Notes: generated by a model from the sequence alone, not told the origin. A stretch of DNA of 64,000 nucleotides from Sinotaia quadrata (GCA_028829895.1 CM054177.1:40793564-40857563), one strand, 5' to 3'. Shown: positions 21,091 to 33,627, numbered from the stretch's first letter. Program-made: numbers and translations.

Positions 21091-22568
21091 TGTGGCAAGA
21101 TTTCTGTCTGTGAATTGTTAATTATCAATCTATGCTATTTTAATCCAGGATGTATACACAAATTAATAATCCTTTCATACAATCCACACTCACAGTCACC
21201 CGACAGGTCTTTTATCCTTCTGTGGCCACGAGAGCGACTAGGTCAAACCCTGGTACAGTCTGCTAACTAACTAACTCTCTGTCCAAGTGTTACCTGTCTG
21301 AGTTAATAGACCTTAATTGCGTTCTCTTGTCAATCGTCTGTCTTTAACCCAGCCCCCCCCACATATATGCTCTCTGTCGACAAGGGGAACAATCCTAAAC
21401 CCGCGCCTGGCCAACTTTCTGTACGTTATTACGTCAATGGCTGCCCCCACCCCTTGTGTCTTCGCTGGACCTCTCTAATTCAATAAAGAGAGTGAATAGT
21501 TATAAATTTAACAATTTATTAAAAGAAATAAAAATAACAATTTAAATCAATTTGCAATTAGTTTAAAAAATCACGCACTAGGCGATTTCTAAATCACAAA
21601 TCTCATAAGACGTCTCAGAATACAATTAATAAAAGAATGTATCATGTCAATTCTCCAGAATAATTATTAGAAAATTTCATCTGAATAATATTAATACAAT
21701 TTAGTTAAGATATGTAAATCCCCTACATAAATAAGCTAGATAGTTAACAATTTAGTCAAAAATACAGAAATTACATAGAAGAATCAGAGATAGAATAAGG
21801 AATGAAAAATCACAGAAACATGTACAGATTACACAAAAAATTCATGGTTTTGAATCACCTGATTGCGGCCTTGTTCTGCAGTAGCCTCGTTCTCTGGCAG
21901 GGTTGGCCGGCAGTTGAATGCCTTGTGGTTTAGCCCCACTTGGTGAAGTTAATGAATGTTCCATATAAAATGTAGACACAATTTTTCTGTCCACGAGAAT
22001 TTTAGCACAATATATAGAATCCTTCACTGGCACTGAATAACATATAATTAGAGTTATCCACAGTTCAGTACACACTGAGTTGGAAAGTACGTTTCTGTCA
22101 TTACAAGAGAGTCAGACTCATGCTCTTGCCGCAGCTCCCTTTGTAATACAGCCCCCCTTGATGGACCCAGATACTCACGGAATCCAACCAAGAATTTTAC
22201 TCCACACCGGTCCTTAACACATTCAGCAGACCAAGTGGCAGTACTTGTTGTCAAATCGAACAACCAGAAAAATGAGAATTTTGTACAATACAGGTACGGT
22301 ACGGTACGGTTACAGGACAGGAATGAGACGGCTTGAACTGCAACAAATTAGTGTAATGGCACGCATTAGGATCATGTTTTACAAATCTGTAATCTGTACT
22401 TTTATTTGCATTTCTCATTACAATTCCTTTTACAATTAATTTATCTGATTCTTTATTTAAACGAAAATAAAAGTATCATAGTTTAAACTTGTTATAATAT
22501 TTACAAGAAAGCATAATTCAAACATATTCAAAAAATAAGTGTTAAAAATCAGTTACAATGCAAATATA
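21091..22568. other. Unassigned stretch, possibly LTR-like; (GGTAC)n at 22293-22313
   Basis: It abruptly interrupts the 68-bp duplication, starts with TGTGGCAAGA and contains C/G-rich patches next to AT-rich AATAAAG-type segments, as LTRs often do. I found no matching target duplication or second copy in the window, so this is only a suggestion. No coding potential is recognised. Confidence 0.25.
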
Positions 22569-22822
22569 GATTAAAAGACTGATTTATCTTCTCCTTTTCT
22601 AAGAAGTTTTCCACCTACGGAAATATTGTGTGACGGTAAATGTTTATCTTTAATGTTGTGGAAGAGAGAAAATGTTTACAGAGCCCGCATATCCGCCAAG
22701 TGAGAGAGGAGAGTGGTGTCTTCTTGAGAATTATTAATAACATAAATTAAAATTCTTATCACTTGTAATTAGTTATGGATAATTAATTAATGATAATAAT
22801 AATAGTAAACATTAGTGCGTCA
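22569..22822. repeat. Dispersed repeat family A, copy 1
   Basis: About 250 bp clearly similar to 58921-59169 in the same orientation. Shared blocks include GATTAAA, CTTCTCCTTT, AGAAGTTT, AATATTGTGTGAC, GTTGTGGAAGAG, GTGGTGTCT and CTTGTAATTAGTT, ending at GTCA. It could be a short non-autonomous element, but I recognise no known family. Confidence 0.75.
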
Positions 22823-23235
22823 AACATATGCAGGCGTGTCTCTCGCTGTGTGTTGACAAGTATATCTTTACAATGCTTGATGGCCTGTTAAATATTTAAA
22901 CCATTCCCTCTTTAAAATTCAATATACTATTAAACTTTCAAATATGCAAGGGAAAATTGCTGTGGACTGATTTTTCTGCGTGTATGATTGGAGGTAATTT
23001 AATTTTAAAATCTACTACTGGTTTAACAATGAATTAGAATAAATTTCAATGAAATATTTGTTATTGAATTTTACTCATATAAATAAACATTTAAATGAAT
23101 CACAAAATAAAAATAGCATGTTAGCTAAAGTTTTGAGTACAGCAAGAAACGAAATAGGATACAATTGTTTACAATTGCAAATGCTCTGTAACATCCATTT
23201 ATCATCATCGCTGCCTATTTTTAATCTTAATGAAC

Positions 23236-23366
23236 AACCTCACAATCTCAGTCCCAGCACTAAACGCTGTACCACACTTGTAATCAGCGTCATAATTAAC
23301 AACTTCACAATTTCATTCCCAGCACTAAACACTATACCACACTTGTAATCAGCGTCATAATTAACA
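23236..23366. repeat. 65-bp tandem duplication
   Basis: CCCAGCACTAAAC and TAATCAGCGTCATAATTAAC recur 65 bp apart. Confidence 0.88.
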
Positions 23367-23487
23367 ATAACGTCACCCTCTTAATTGTTGTCAACACTCT
23401 AACCTTAAATAACGTCGACATAGAACGTCATTTTCGTTATCATCAGTAAGAACAGCAGTAGCTCTCCTGTTCTAATGGTAGGTGCAG

Positions 23488-23518
23488 CGTTATTTTATTT
23501 TATTTTATTTTATTTTAA
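23488..23518. repeat. (TTTTA)n microsatellite
   Basis: About five TTTTA pentamers. Confidence 0.85.
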
Positions 23519-24331
23519 ATGTTGATAATTAGAGATGTTGCTTCTGTGAAACCTTTAATTCATGGTCGGTCAGCTTAACATTTGAAAAAAATAAAAATAT
23601 AAAATCGTTCTCGGATGTCGTGCATTTACGTTTTTCTTTCTTGAGACACAAATGGTCTCTTTCAATGACGTTACTTGTCGGTCGAAGGTTATATTCATTC
23701 TTTTTCAGTTTCTCAGTGCAATTAATGCTCGCAATCAACCGAGTAGGTTGTCTCCCGTTGCGCACCAACTATGAGAAATCTTTCGACATAATCTATCTTA
23801 CAGAGAGGCAAGTTTTACGATGGTGCAAACCGCACATTGATCATGAAGCTTTTATGCATTCTAAGACATATTCCAGCACTCAGCGCCATTTCCACAGTTG
23901 TATCACTGAACGCATGCGCATACGATATGCATTGTTGTGAGTAATTAGTATGTAATAAAAGCCAGAACAAACTCGATTTGATGAGAAAAACTTGTAAGAC
24001 TGGAAGGAGAATAACGCTGACGAACAAAAAGGCCATAATAATAATATTAACATCTATAATATTAAGTCAGTCACCTGCCACGTTTCCCGGTGTGCGACGA
24101 ATTAATACGGTAATCAAAGTGCCTGTTTGTGCAACTGGCAATTATTATTATTATTATTCTTTTGACGGGTCCGAAGATCACGGCTTTGCTCTGTGTTTCT
24201 TTCCTTTTTCCCCATTCTTAGTTATACTTTCATCCATTGCGATCCTTACTGTAAAGCCCTGTTTCCCTGCTTTGATTTTTGGTGAATTACGATTTTCACT
24301 CATTTGTAATTTTTACTGTCAACTCACCAGT

Positions 24332-24460
24332 CCTTGTTTCCGCTCAATACTTCTTAACATTATGTGTATTGCAATATTCACTGCACACGCCCTAATCCTT
24401 GTTTCCGCTCAAAACTTCTTAACATTGCGTCTATTGTAATATTCACTTCACACGCCCTTG
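24332..24460. repeat. 65-bp tandem duplication
   Basis: CCTTGTTTCCGCTCAA at 24332 and 24397, each followed by ACTTCTTAACATT and CACACGCCC. Confidence 0.88.
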
Positions 24461-25413
24461 ACCTTTTCCACCTTTCGATATTCAGTAATAAATGGTGAAC
24501 GAGAATCGAATTTGTTGAGTGTTTGATTTTATTTAATTCAACGTTGACCTTCTTAACTTTTCTGTGACGTTATTTTACATTCGAATTTGTAAATCAGTTA
24601 AGTCCCTTTCGCGCCGAATGCCACTCCCCATCCTCCTATTCTTTTTATTTTCCATTTTATCATTTTCATTCTCAAGAGTTAATTTCATCCTGAGGGATAG
24701 TCCACTTAATCACCTGATGCGGTTCACGTATATGGCAAGTACTAACATGAATAAACAAAAATTAAATATAAATATTGCATAAATGTAACGTGTACATTGT
24801 ACAATGTCAGCAATGTCAGTTTGTGTTTCTGTCTCCTTATGCAATTGCTTAAATGATAACTGACCAATAAGAACAATAAAATATACAACAATGGGCAAAA
24901 CAACAATGAGGTGCTGGTGGTGGTGAGGCTGTTTCTTCACGTTTATCATCTGGTGCCTGTTGTGCTGCACCAACCGTGACGATGCGCAAGGGACAAGACG
25001 CGCGAGGCGCACCATCTCTAGTCCCTTCAGCGCCAGACCAAGGAAAACGGTCGGGAAGGGGGGAGGGAGATGGAATGGAAATAGGAGAGTGATACAGCCA
25101 ACAGCGCTTGATCAATGATAATCAGGTAAAATCGCTGCCTGAAGGGAAAATCCCATGCACCAATACATCCCCAAATCATGAAATAAATCCAGTCTATAAG
25201 GAAGGACAAAAAAAAAAGAATAAAGAGCGAGATTATCATCACGATCAGAAAGTATGTGAATACTGAAACGGACGATATGCGATTTTCAAAATGACACCGA
25301 CGGAAACATCGCCGAAACTATCGATAAAAGCGATCTTCTTCCATTACAAATGTCGATACTCGCTGTCGATACCGTCTGTTGATCTGGGTTCCAGATTAGG
25401 ATGTGGGGGCGAA

Positions 25414-25418
<5 letters not shown>

Positions 25419-25496
<78 letters not shown>
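25419..25496. repeat. (CA)n microsatellite
   Basis: About 38 uninterrupted CA units. Confidence 0.97.
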
Positions 25497-25498
<2 letters not shown>

Positions 25499-25989
25499 GT
25501 CATTCACGCTCAGTTACTCAGTCATATCTACAAAATCTCTCTATATTAATAGCATATAATTATGCACATCTAGTTGCTGCTATACCTACAACATATTAAT
25601 TAAAAGTTACTTAAAAGAATACGTAAGACAAATACCTCGAGCTCGGGTGAAGAAGGAAATCTTTTTTCTCAGTAGTTATTTAATAACTTCTCCTTGGCTG
25701 CGTTCAACAAAATCGGCGCCTTTCTGCTTTCGACATAGTGAACTCTTATAGCAATTAATTAATTTTTAATATAGGGATAGGCGAATTTACTCAGACATAT
25801 GTATATGTCCAGCACACGCACTACTTCCAGATCTTAAGTACACAAATCAGACATGACTCGTATACGCAATTCAGACTCTTGTAATACAGTTATACATTCA
25901 GTTACTGAAGAATATAAATTTTGTTGTTGCGTCGCTACCATTTTAGAAATCAGCAGTAATTATTATGTACGCGCCCTTCCATTCAGAAG
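25497..25989. other. Unassigned non-coding DNA
   Basis: Nothing recognised. Confidence 0.45.
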
Positions 25990-26205
25990 TTCATAGGTTA
26001 CATTTAATCATACTGTATTGGTCTGTTCATAGTGCATATTTAATCATACTGTATTGGTCTGTTCATAGTGCATATTTAATCATACTGTATTGGTCTGTTC
26101 ATAGTGCATATTTAATCATACTGTATTGGTCTGTTCTTAGGTCACATCTAATCATACTGTATTGGTCTGTTCATTGGACACATTTAATCATACTGCCTTG
26201 GTGGA
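25990..26205. repeat. Minisatellite, 36-bp unit, about 6 copies
   Basis: AATCATACTGTATTGGTCTG recurs every 36 bp. The first four units are near-identical and the last two more diverged. Confidence 0.94.
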
Positions 26206-26480
26206 TTCATTAGAGACTGAGAAAGAAAAGGAGCGATAGATAAAGCACAATGTGAAGTATAATTAACATAGATTGATCTATGTTGATTCCCGACTAAGCA
26301 GAGTCATGCCGGAATTGCTTTCCTTGAAGTGGCCATCATGTCATAGAACCCATATAGACATCTCTGAATGACTATCACTTTACAAATTTTAATGTGCTAA
26401 AAGTGATAACAAGTGCTCAAAAGCCCACACATGCCTTATGTGGTGGCACTAATGACAGCCAGAAAACCTCATGGAGTGTA
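26206..26480. other. Unassigned non-coding DNA
   Basis: Nothing recognised. Confidence 0.45.
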
Positions 26481-26650
26481 TCCTATATAGATATATAGAG
26501 AGTTACAAAACAGAAAACCTCCTGGAATGTATCTTATATAGAGAATTACAAAATAAAGAACCTCTTGGAATGTATCTTATATAGAGAATTACAAAATAAA
26601 GAACCTCTTGGAATGTATCTTATATAGAGAGTTACAAAACAGAAAACCAG
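26460..26650. repeat. Minisatellite, about 47-bp unit, about 4 copies
   Basis: AACCTC(A/C/T)TGGA(G/A)TGTAT followed by TATATAGAGA and TTACAAAA recurs. Two central units are nearly identical. Confidence 0.85.
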
Positions 26651-26946
26651 ACTAGTCAAACTCTATAATGTGGTGAAACAAAACTATGGCCCTAATTTAT
26701 TCAGATGACTTAGTTATCACTTGACATATTAGGAATGCTAGCCCGGCTTCAAGTGCTATACTCTTGAACTTGAACTATAAACTTGAACTTGTAGTTACAA
26801 ACTTCACTTCTATTGTACAGACCTCATCACGTGTTTATGCTTCTAGTTTGATTTTCTTGATAAACTCCTACATCAAATGTTTAAATTATGCTGAAAGTCA
26901 ACTACCTGTCCTCCAATTGTCGAGATGCGCACTACTTTGTTTTCTG

Positions 26947-26951
26947 CACTG
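26947..26951. repeat. Target-site duplication of element 2 (left)
   Basis: CACTG precedes the left LTR and recurs directly after the right LTR at 35194-35198. Confidence 0.93.
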
Positions 26952-28497
26952 TGTTACGTTTCCAGTATTTATTTAAAGACCCTGCTTAGAATAATTAAAA
27001 GACTTTAAATATAATTAATTCTTCCTCTCATATTCTACGCAGACTGGTTGCTCAATTTATTATCTGACTAATTAAAAGTGCGTCTTGTAGTTCAGACGAC
27101 AAATTTACAGACTAATAAACTGCGAACTTTTAGCTAGATTTGAAAACAGTTAAATCCCTCTAAATTAATATGCACTCGTCATCAATCTTTCTGCTCATCC
27201 GCCCCCATTCAAATCTAAGAATTAATCTAATTGGTCTATTGTGCATAGAAATCAACTACTAAGAGGTATTAACAAAGAAAATAAGATTTAATAAAGTTTA
27301 ACAAATTAACAATAAATCGAATGCAACGCGAATAGTCTTCACTCTGTCTTTACGCGCCTATGCCTGATTTTTGTCAATCTAAATTGCCAGAAAAGTGTTC
27401 CTTTGAGATCTGTACACTTGATCTTGCACTTAGCTCTATTTTTGTGTCCTTGGTCTCAACACTCAGTCATGCCGGTTCGTTCCCTCAGTCCCCCTTTAAC
27501 GACACACGTGGTGCATAAGGAATGATGTCCCTTTGTTAGTGGCTAGGAACTGGAATTTTTGCAGCATGGCCCTCAGAGTGGATTTCGACACGCTTACACC
27601 AATAAGCTAATGCAGGTGAGGCATGGGTGAAACATGAACCATGAGCCGACCTGTGGATGCAACGTGTTTGGATATAATTCTCAACCTAACAGGTCCTACC
27701 TAGGCATGGCTCAATTAAATGCGCTGAACAAAGAGTTTCGACTTCGCGTCGCTTACAATTAGATTTTAAAAAATATAATCGTCTCACATGTGTTCCATTT
27801 AACAGTCATGACGTATGAAGCAATAAAATAGATACAACGTTAAATTAATGTTCATACAAGAGGTAATTCAAACCGACAGAGCGCTTCACAATTTACAATT
27901 TAAATTACACGCAATAATTGAATTACATGAAGAATTCATATCGAGCGCAGCATTCTGGCTCTTAGTGAATTAAAACAATATAAATTAAAGTACAGAAATG
28001 GAAAAATGGTTACAATAAATTTATATTCCGTAACATATAGGTTTTCAGCTATTTCTCTGAACCATGCTCAAGTGTATATGGAAATCATATAATACATAGC
28101 ACAAATACATACTTAAACAATACATAGGCAAATACTATTAAATAAAATGATACCTTTGAGAGAAGTCGAAGGGTACCTTGATTCTCTATGGCGCCGGCTG
28201 CCTCTACGACCCGAGTAAGCTGATGGAATTAGCTAAAATGTGCTCGAAGTGAGGGAGCGGAAGCGTGTGGGTACATATATAGAAAGGTATATTGCGTATC
28301 ACGTGACTGTTCGCAAAGCATGTGGTTGGTTCGAGAACTGGACAATGGTCCTAAAGTTACATAACATCTTGACCTGTTCTAGAAGCACCTAGAAAAAGGA
28401 AGCTTGGAACAAAGGGCCAAGGGTTTCAAATATTCGAATTTGAAGTAAACAAGGCAAGTGGGTCATCAGGTCGGACATTTTTATCAGACTTGTGACA
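26952..28497 (-). repeat. 3' LTR of copy 2 (1546 bp)
   Basis: Same length as the LTRs of copy 1 but with about 25-30 substitutions and one-base indels relative to them. Its partner at 33648-35193 shares every one of these variants that I checked. Confidence 0.95.
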
Positions 28498-28510
28498 CCC
28501 CCTTGCTTTT
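28498..28510 (-). other. Polypurine tract of copy 2
   Basis: AAAAGCAAGGGGG on the minus strand, directly abutting the 3' LTR, as in copy 1. Confidence 0.85.
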
Positions 28511-28720
28511 GAGGCGTTTATCTTACCAAAGATAAAATGCCTCCTACAAATTATGTATGATAAAATGTAGAAGTCCACAATGAAGAAAAATTTACACAAA
28601 AAAAATTTCAACATTCCTAGAAATAAAGTGTGCAACTATATTTCATATTTACAGGAAGGAATCCGTAGGGTTCAGTTAATTGATTAAACAACATTCTATC
28701 AGTACCGGCACTTGATGGCA

Positions 28721-31700
28721 TCAAGCACGACTCATGTAATCTGCGCCAACATTCAAAGACCCTTTGATGTAATGAATATTTGCGTCATACTGTGTCAGAA
28801 ACAAAGACCAACGCATTAAACGGCTGTTCGTAAATTGCGCCTGTCCGAGAAAGGCCAACGGCTGGTGGTCGCACTCAATGACAAAGGTTTTTCCGTACAA
28901 ATAGTTTTCGAACTTTTTTATAGCCCAAACTATTGCAAGACATTCCTTTTCACTGGTGGAATATTTCTGTTCAGTAGTTGTGAGTTTACGGCTTGCATAT
29001 GCAACTGGGTGTTTGGTGTCATTGTGTTCTTGTAATAACACTGCTCCTAATCCTGTGTTGCTAGCATCAGTCCTTAACAAGAATGGTTTTGTCAGATCTG
29101 GCAGTTTAACAACTAAATCTGAAGTCAGTCTAGATTTCAGTGTGTCAAAAGCGTTTTGGCATGCATCAGTCCACACTACTTTTGTAGGCATATTCTTACG
29201 TGTCAAGTCAGTCAGAGGACATGCAATGGCACTAAAATCTGGTACGAATTTTCTGTAGTAATTAGCAAGACCAAGAAAACTTCTAACTTGTGTTTTTGTT
29301 AGCGGTTGTGAAGTGTCCTTAAGTTGTGCTATCTTAGCTTCACTTGGCGACATAGTTCCATGACTCAACTTGTGTCCCAAGAAGTCTAAGGAGAATTGTG
29401 CTATTTCACACTTCGTAGGGCGGGCAGTGAGGTTGGCTTGCTTTAATCTGGCTAGCACATCTCGTAAGAGTGTTAAGTGCTCCTCCCATGTCTGGGTGCC
29501 TAGAATTAAATCATCCATGAAGTTCTCAACTCCGCGTCCGTACAGTGGTTCTAACAATGACCGCATCATTTTAGAAAAAATGCTTGGAGCGTTTGAAACT
29601 CCGAAAGGCATAACTTTCCATGTGTAGTTTCCTACTGGTGTAGTGAAAGCTAGTATGTGTCGATCAGTGTCCTTGACCTTGATTTGCCAAAAACCGCGTG
29701 ACAAATCTATTTTGGTATAGTAATGAGCGTTAGCTAGCTTAGTGAAGATGAGATCCGGATCAGGAAGAGGTTCGGCACAAAACTCTGTCACTTGATTGAG
29801 TTTGCGGTAGTCTACGCAAAAACGGAACGAGTTATCACGTTTTTTAATCAACACGATGGGTGATCCGTAGGCACTGTCAGTCTTCTCTATGACCCCTAGA
29901 TCTAGCATAGTCTTAATCTCACGTCTAACGTCATCTATCTTAGCGTGTGGCAACGGATACGGCTTCAAACGTATCGGTTTGTTGTCAGTCAGCTTCAGTG
30001 AAAATTCTATTAAGTCTGTCAACCCTGGTTTGTCTGTCAGAGTAGATGAGAACTCATTAAGCAATTCATTCACTTCTTTTTTCTGTCTTTCTGTCAAGGC
30101 TTCATTTACCCTAACGTCTTTGACAGTTTCGTCCGTCTGTAGAGGACAGTTTGGTAAAGTACCAGTGACGCAATCAGTATCCCCCTCGTCTTCTGTAACT
30201 ATCGTCGCTACGACAAAATCAGCTTGAGTGGTTTGATCCTCACGGCTTATGTACTTTTTGAGTAGGTTAACATGAAAGATTTTCTCTCTCTTTCCTGTCT
30301 GCACCTTATAGTTCAGTCCCCCTAGCTTGGCGGTAACTACAAAGGGCCCCTTCCATTTCATCTGAAGTTTGTTATGTGCTTCAGGAAGCAACAGTAACAC
30401 TTTGTCATTAACTTCAAATTCTCTAGGTTTGGTGTGCTTATTGTAATATTCTGCCTGTCTAGACTGAGCTATCGTCAAGTTTTCCCGTGCTATCTTGCCT
30501 ATAGTTTCAAGACGGTTTCTTAAGTCAGTGACGTATGTATAAGTTGTCTTAACTTCGTCATCTGTCTTTTCATCAGTCCAAAGTGCCTTCAAAATCATCA
30601 TCGGTCCGCGTACAGTACGTCCGTAAAGTAGCTCAAATGGTGAAAACCCGGTGGAAGATTGTGGCACCTCCCTATATGCAAATAGTAGGGCAGGGATGTA
30701 TCTGTCCCAGTCTTTCGGTTTATCTGTGGCGAGCTTTTTAAGTGCTGTTTTTAATGTCCCATTGTATTTTTCAATCAGACCATTTGCCTGGGGGTGGTAT
30801 GGTGTGCAAGTAAGATGTTTGATGGAAAGTAAACGATTTACTTCCTTCATTACGTTGCCTATGAATTGACTCCCCTGATCCGTCAAAATTTCAGTAGGAA
30901 TTCCAACACGACTCCAAAGACCGAAAAGGGCTTCGGCGACAGTTTCAGTATCAATATTTTTCAATGGTACTGCGTCGGCGAATCTTGTTGCGTAATCAAT
31001 AGTGGTCAGCACGTATCGATTACCTCTCGTTGATGTGGGTATTATAGGCCCAATCAAATCCAATGCTACGCGCTTGTAGGGTTCACTGATCAGTTCAGGC
31101 TCTCCTAACGGTGCGGGTCTGATTGAATTTTTAGACTGTGTTCTCTGGCATGTGTCGCAACTTAACACGAATCTACGGATATCGGCAGTGATGTCCGGCC
31201 AATAAAACTCACTTGTAATACGACTAGTTGTTTTTTGTACACCCATGTGTGCACCAAGAAGACTCTCATGACCTAATCGTAATACGTCATTTCGTTTGGT
31301 TTGTGGAACGACTAATTGTTTCCGAAATTCGTCTCCCACTTTCGAATAGCGGTACAATAAACCCTTTTTCAGAATAATGCACGCTTTCTTATTCGAATCG
31401 TCAGTGTTGACGTCACTAACAAGTACAGCTTGTCTGCGTAACTTGTCTAGTGTTTCGTCCTCAGCTTGTAATATTTTAATCTCGCTAACTGTTGCTTTAT
31501 CTACGGCTGGTGCGGCAGACATCGGTGCAGTTACAGATTTGTCTTTACTACTCGCTGCTCTGGTTACAGCGTTAACCAGTGGTGGTTCAGTTGAAGTTTG
31601 TTTTTTGCACGGCAAAACATACTTGCAACCAAGGATCACGTCATGCGGTGAGTTTTCCATAACTGCCGCTTTGACTGTTCCTTCTACAAAGTCTGAAACA

Positions 31701-33028
31701 ATCGAGACTTCAGCTACTGGTAAAATGTCTTGTTCGCCGTTTGCAAAGGTGACAGAGATTGTCTCCCCTGTGTAGTCGGTACGGTTAACTAATGATGCAT
31801 TTACAATAGCGTCTAGCTCACACCCTGTATCAAGCAAAGCGATTGTATCGTGACCGTTTGCCTGTACTGGTGTTCGATTCGACTTTTCTGTTTTAGGTGT
31901 ATGACTTTCTACTGCGTAAACTTTAGCTGTTTTCTTTTCAGGACATGTTCGTGAAAAATGGCCACTATCACCACAAGTGTAACATGCAAGATTCTTTTTA
32001 TCTTTCTGTTTGTCGGACTTGTTTTTAGTGTCGGGTTTAGATGTTTTATCATCACGCTCACTATGTGCCTTCCCGTCATTTTTCTTATCCTTTCGAGTCT
32101 GCGGTTCGTTCGGTCGAGACTTGTTGTTCGCGTGTGCGTTCGAGAATTGAGAATGTGCGTCATCAAAGCGATCGGCGGCGTTGCCTATCTCCTCTAGCGT
32201 AGATTTTTCCCTTATTGCTAAGTGAATCAGTAGATCTGATTTGTATGACCCGAGAATATGGTCTTTTACCATTTCATCCCTAAGACCTGCGTACGTCTGT
32301 GGAGTTTCGGCTAGATCTATCCATCTTTGGAACAAGTCAGCTACGCGCCGTATGTACTGTGCGTGCGTCTCTGAACTGGCTTTAGTGGCCTGTTTAAACT
32401 TACGTCGGTATGTGTCTGCTGTGAGTTTGTAACGTTTCAATAATGCGGCCTTGACTGTGTCGTAATTATCTGACTCAGAATCGCTAAGCTTATTGAACTC
32501 GTTTTTCGCACTGCCCTGCAATAACCCCGATAAATTTATCGCCCAATGTTCCGCTGGAATGTTTGTTGCTCTGGCTAACTTTTCAAACGTTTTTAAATAC
32601 GCGTCTATTTGATCTTTGTTCTCATCAAATGGGACCATATTTATCTTTGGAATGATATTTTCAATTCTACTGTGATTATTTCCATCGCTAGAACGCGAAT
32701 CACCACTGCTTCTGCGGTCACGGTTTGGATTGGTAACTTCTAGTTTCTTTACTTCCCATTCTAACCGTTTTATTTCCGCGTCTGCGGCGATGCGTTTGGC
32801 TTCTGTGTCCGCTGCGATACGTTTTGTTTCGATGTCGGCTAGTCTTTCAGCCTCTAATTTTTTTGCTTCGCGGGCAGCTAACCGTTCTTCCCTTTCTATC
32901 TCTTGTCTCTCTTTTTCCGCTTTTTCCGCTTTCTCTAGCTCAGTTTTAATGTAGCTAGTCAGTTCGTCACCCTGGTATCCTATTAAGGAACCCTTCTTTT
33001 TCAGGTTTTCAATCTGCTCTAGATCCAT
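28721..33028 (-). CDS. Gag-Pol polyprotein (PR-IN-RT-RH order), copy 2, 1435 aa
   Basis: An intact fused gag-pol frame with the same domain order as copy 1. The CCHC knuckle is C349, C352, H357, C362; protease D400-T-G; integrase zinc ligands H587, H594, C624, C627 and catalytic D657, D717, E753; RT D1108 and F-M-D1172-D1173; RNase H D1321, E1362, D1387, D1430. Relative to copy 1 it lacks 18 residues of the N-terminal coiled-coil repeat. It differs at a handful of other residues, mostly in gag, with only two differences in pol (a Phe/Leu in the integrase zinc region and a Met/Ile after the second catalytic Asp). All catalytic residues are present, so it could in principle be functional. No independent evidence of expression is visible. 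Confidence 0.96.
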   Translation of the reverse strand: MDLEQIENLKKKGSLIGYQGDELTSYIKTELEKAEKAEKERQEIEREERLAAREAKKLEAERLADIETKRIAADTEAKRIAADAEIKRLEWEVKKLEVTNPNRDRRSSGDSRSSDGNNHSRIENIIPKINMVPFDENKDQIDAYLKTFEKLARATNIPAEHWAINLSGLLQGSAKNEFNKLSDSESDNYDTVKAALLKRYKLTADTYRRKFKQATKASSETHAQYIRRVADLFQRWIDLAETPQTYAGLRDEMVKDHILGSYKSDLLIHLAIREKSTLEEIGNAADRFDDAHSQFSNAHANNKSRPNEPQTRKDKKNDGKAHSERDDKTSKPDTKNKSDKQKDKKNLACYTCGDSGHFSRTCPEKKTAKVYAVESHTPKTEKSNRTPVQANGHDTIALLDTGCELDAIVNASLVNRTDYTGETISVTFANGEQDILPVAEVSIVSDFVEGTVKAAVMENSPHDVILGCKYVLPCKKQTSTEPPLVNAVTRAASSKDKSVTAPMSAAPAVDKATVSEIKILQAEDETLDKLRRQAVLVSDVNTDDSNKKACIILKKGLLYRYSKVGDEFRKQLVVPQTKRNDVLRLGHESLLGAHMGVQKTTSRITSEFYWPDITADIRRFVLSCDTCQRTQSKNSIRPAPLGEPELISEPYKRVALDLIGPIIPTSTRGNRYVLTTIDYATRFADAVPLKNIDTETVAEALFGLWSRVGIPTEILTDQGSQFIGNVMKEVNRLLSIKHLTCTPYHPQANGLIEKYNGTLKTALKKLATDKPKDWDRYIPALLFAYREVPQSSTGFSPFELLYGRTVRGPMMILKALWTDEKTDDEVKTTYTYVTDLRNRLETIGKIARENLTIAQSRQAEYYNKHTKPREFEVNDKVLLLLPEAHNKLQMKWKGPFVVTAKLGGLNYKVQTGKREKIFHVNLLKKYISREDQTTQADFVVATIVTEDEGDTDCVTGTLPNCPLQTDETVKDVRVNEALTERQKKEVNELLNEFSSTLTDKPGLTDLIEFSLKLTDNKPIRLKPYPLPHAKIDDVRREIKTMLDLGVIEKTDSAYGSPIVLIKKRDNSFRFCVDYRKLNQVTEFCAEPLPDPDLIFTKLANAHYYTKIDLSRGFWQIKVKDTDRHILAFTTPVGNYTWKVMPFGVSNAPSIFSKMMRSLLEPLYGRGVENFMDDLILGTQTWEEHLTLLRDVLARLKQANLTARPTKCEIAQFSLDFLGHKLSHGTMSPSEAKIAQLKDTSQPLTKTQVRSFLGLANYYRKFVPDFSAIACPLTDLTRKNMPTKVVWTDACQNAFDTLKSRLTSDLVVKLPDLTKPFLLRTDASNTGLGAVLLQEHNDTKHPVAYASRKLTTTEQKYSTSEKECLAIVWAIKKFENYLYGKTFVIECDHQPLAFLGQAQFTNSRLMRWSLFLTQYDANIHYIKGSLNVGADYMSRA

Positions 33029-33627
33029 TTTACTGTCTTAGCGCTCTGGCTACAATAAGAATGTATCTCGTGAATTGTGTGTTTTAACCGTCGGCGATAA
33101 CTCCGCTTATCCCGAAAATAACTTTTAGGCTACAACCTTACAAAAATTATTTAATTTACTCAGAACACCTTCCGAAATAAATTACGCGTTAACTCTTTAC
33201 ACGTTTCACCTGCTTGTCACAGTGTCCGCTGTTCCAAGACTTTCGTAATGTCACGGCTCCTACCATACAACATTACACATTATATCTAGCACCCTAAATA
33301 TAATAGTCCGAAGTCTGTTACTACCGATAACTCTCCTAGCTGGCGGTATAACCTTCGACTCCTCACAATGAAGTACTCAGTAACACAATACTAAATAAAT
33401 CATTCAATAGCTAACATGACATATTTAACTACGCTTAAATATATCAACATTAACTAACATGCACGCTACTCTGCAAAAGAATACATGCACATGTCACAAC
33501 AAAAGCAAAGAAAATCAGTGATACAAAAATCAAAAGAACAATTGGCAATTCTGTTCGTTCGTTCGTTTCTAGGTTATGATGCGCCCTATGTATAAAAATG
33601 TTACAAGTTACAATTTAATACATATCA
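33029..33627 (-). other. Leader (5' untranslated region) of copy 2
   Basis: About 600 bp and nearly identical to the copy 1 leader; I noticed only two differences. Confidence 0.6.

Larger units (their letters stand above)
22823..25418. other. Unassigned non-coding DNA with small repeats
   Basis: No gene recognised. It contains the separately listed short arrays and a G+C-richer patch near 24960-25080 whose open frames show no domain. Confidence 0.4.

Noticed and set aside
24849..25115. 88-aa minus-strand frame in a G+C-richer patch
   Set aside because: Pro/Ser-rich low-information sequence with no recognisable motif.
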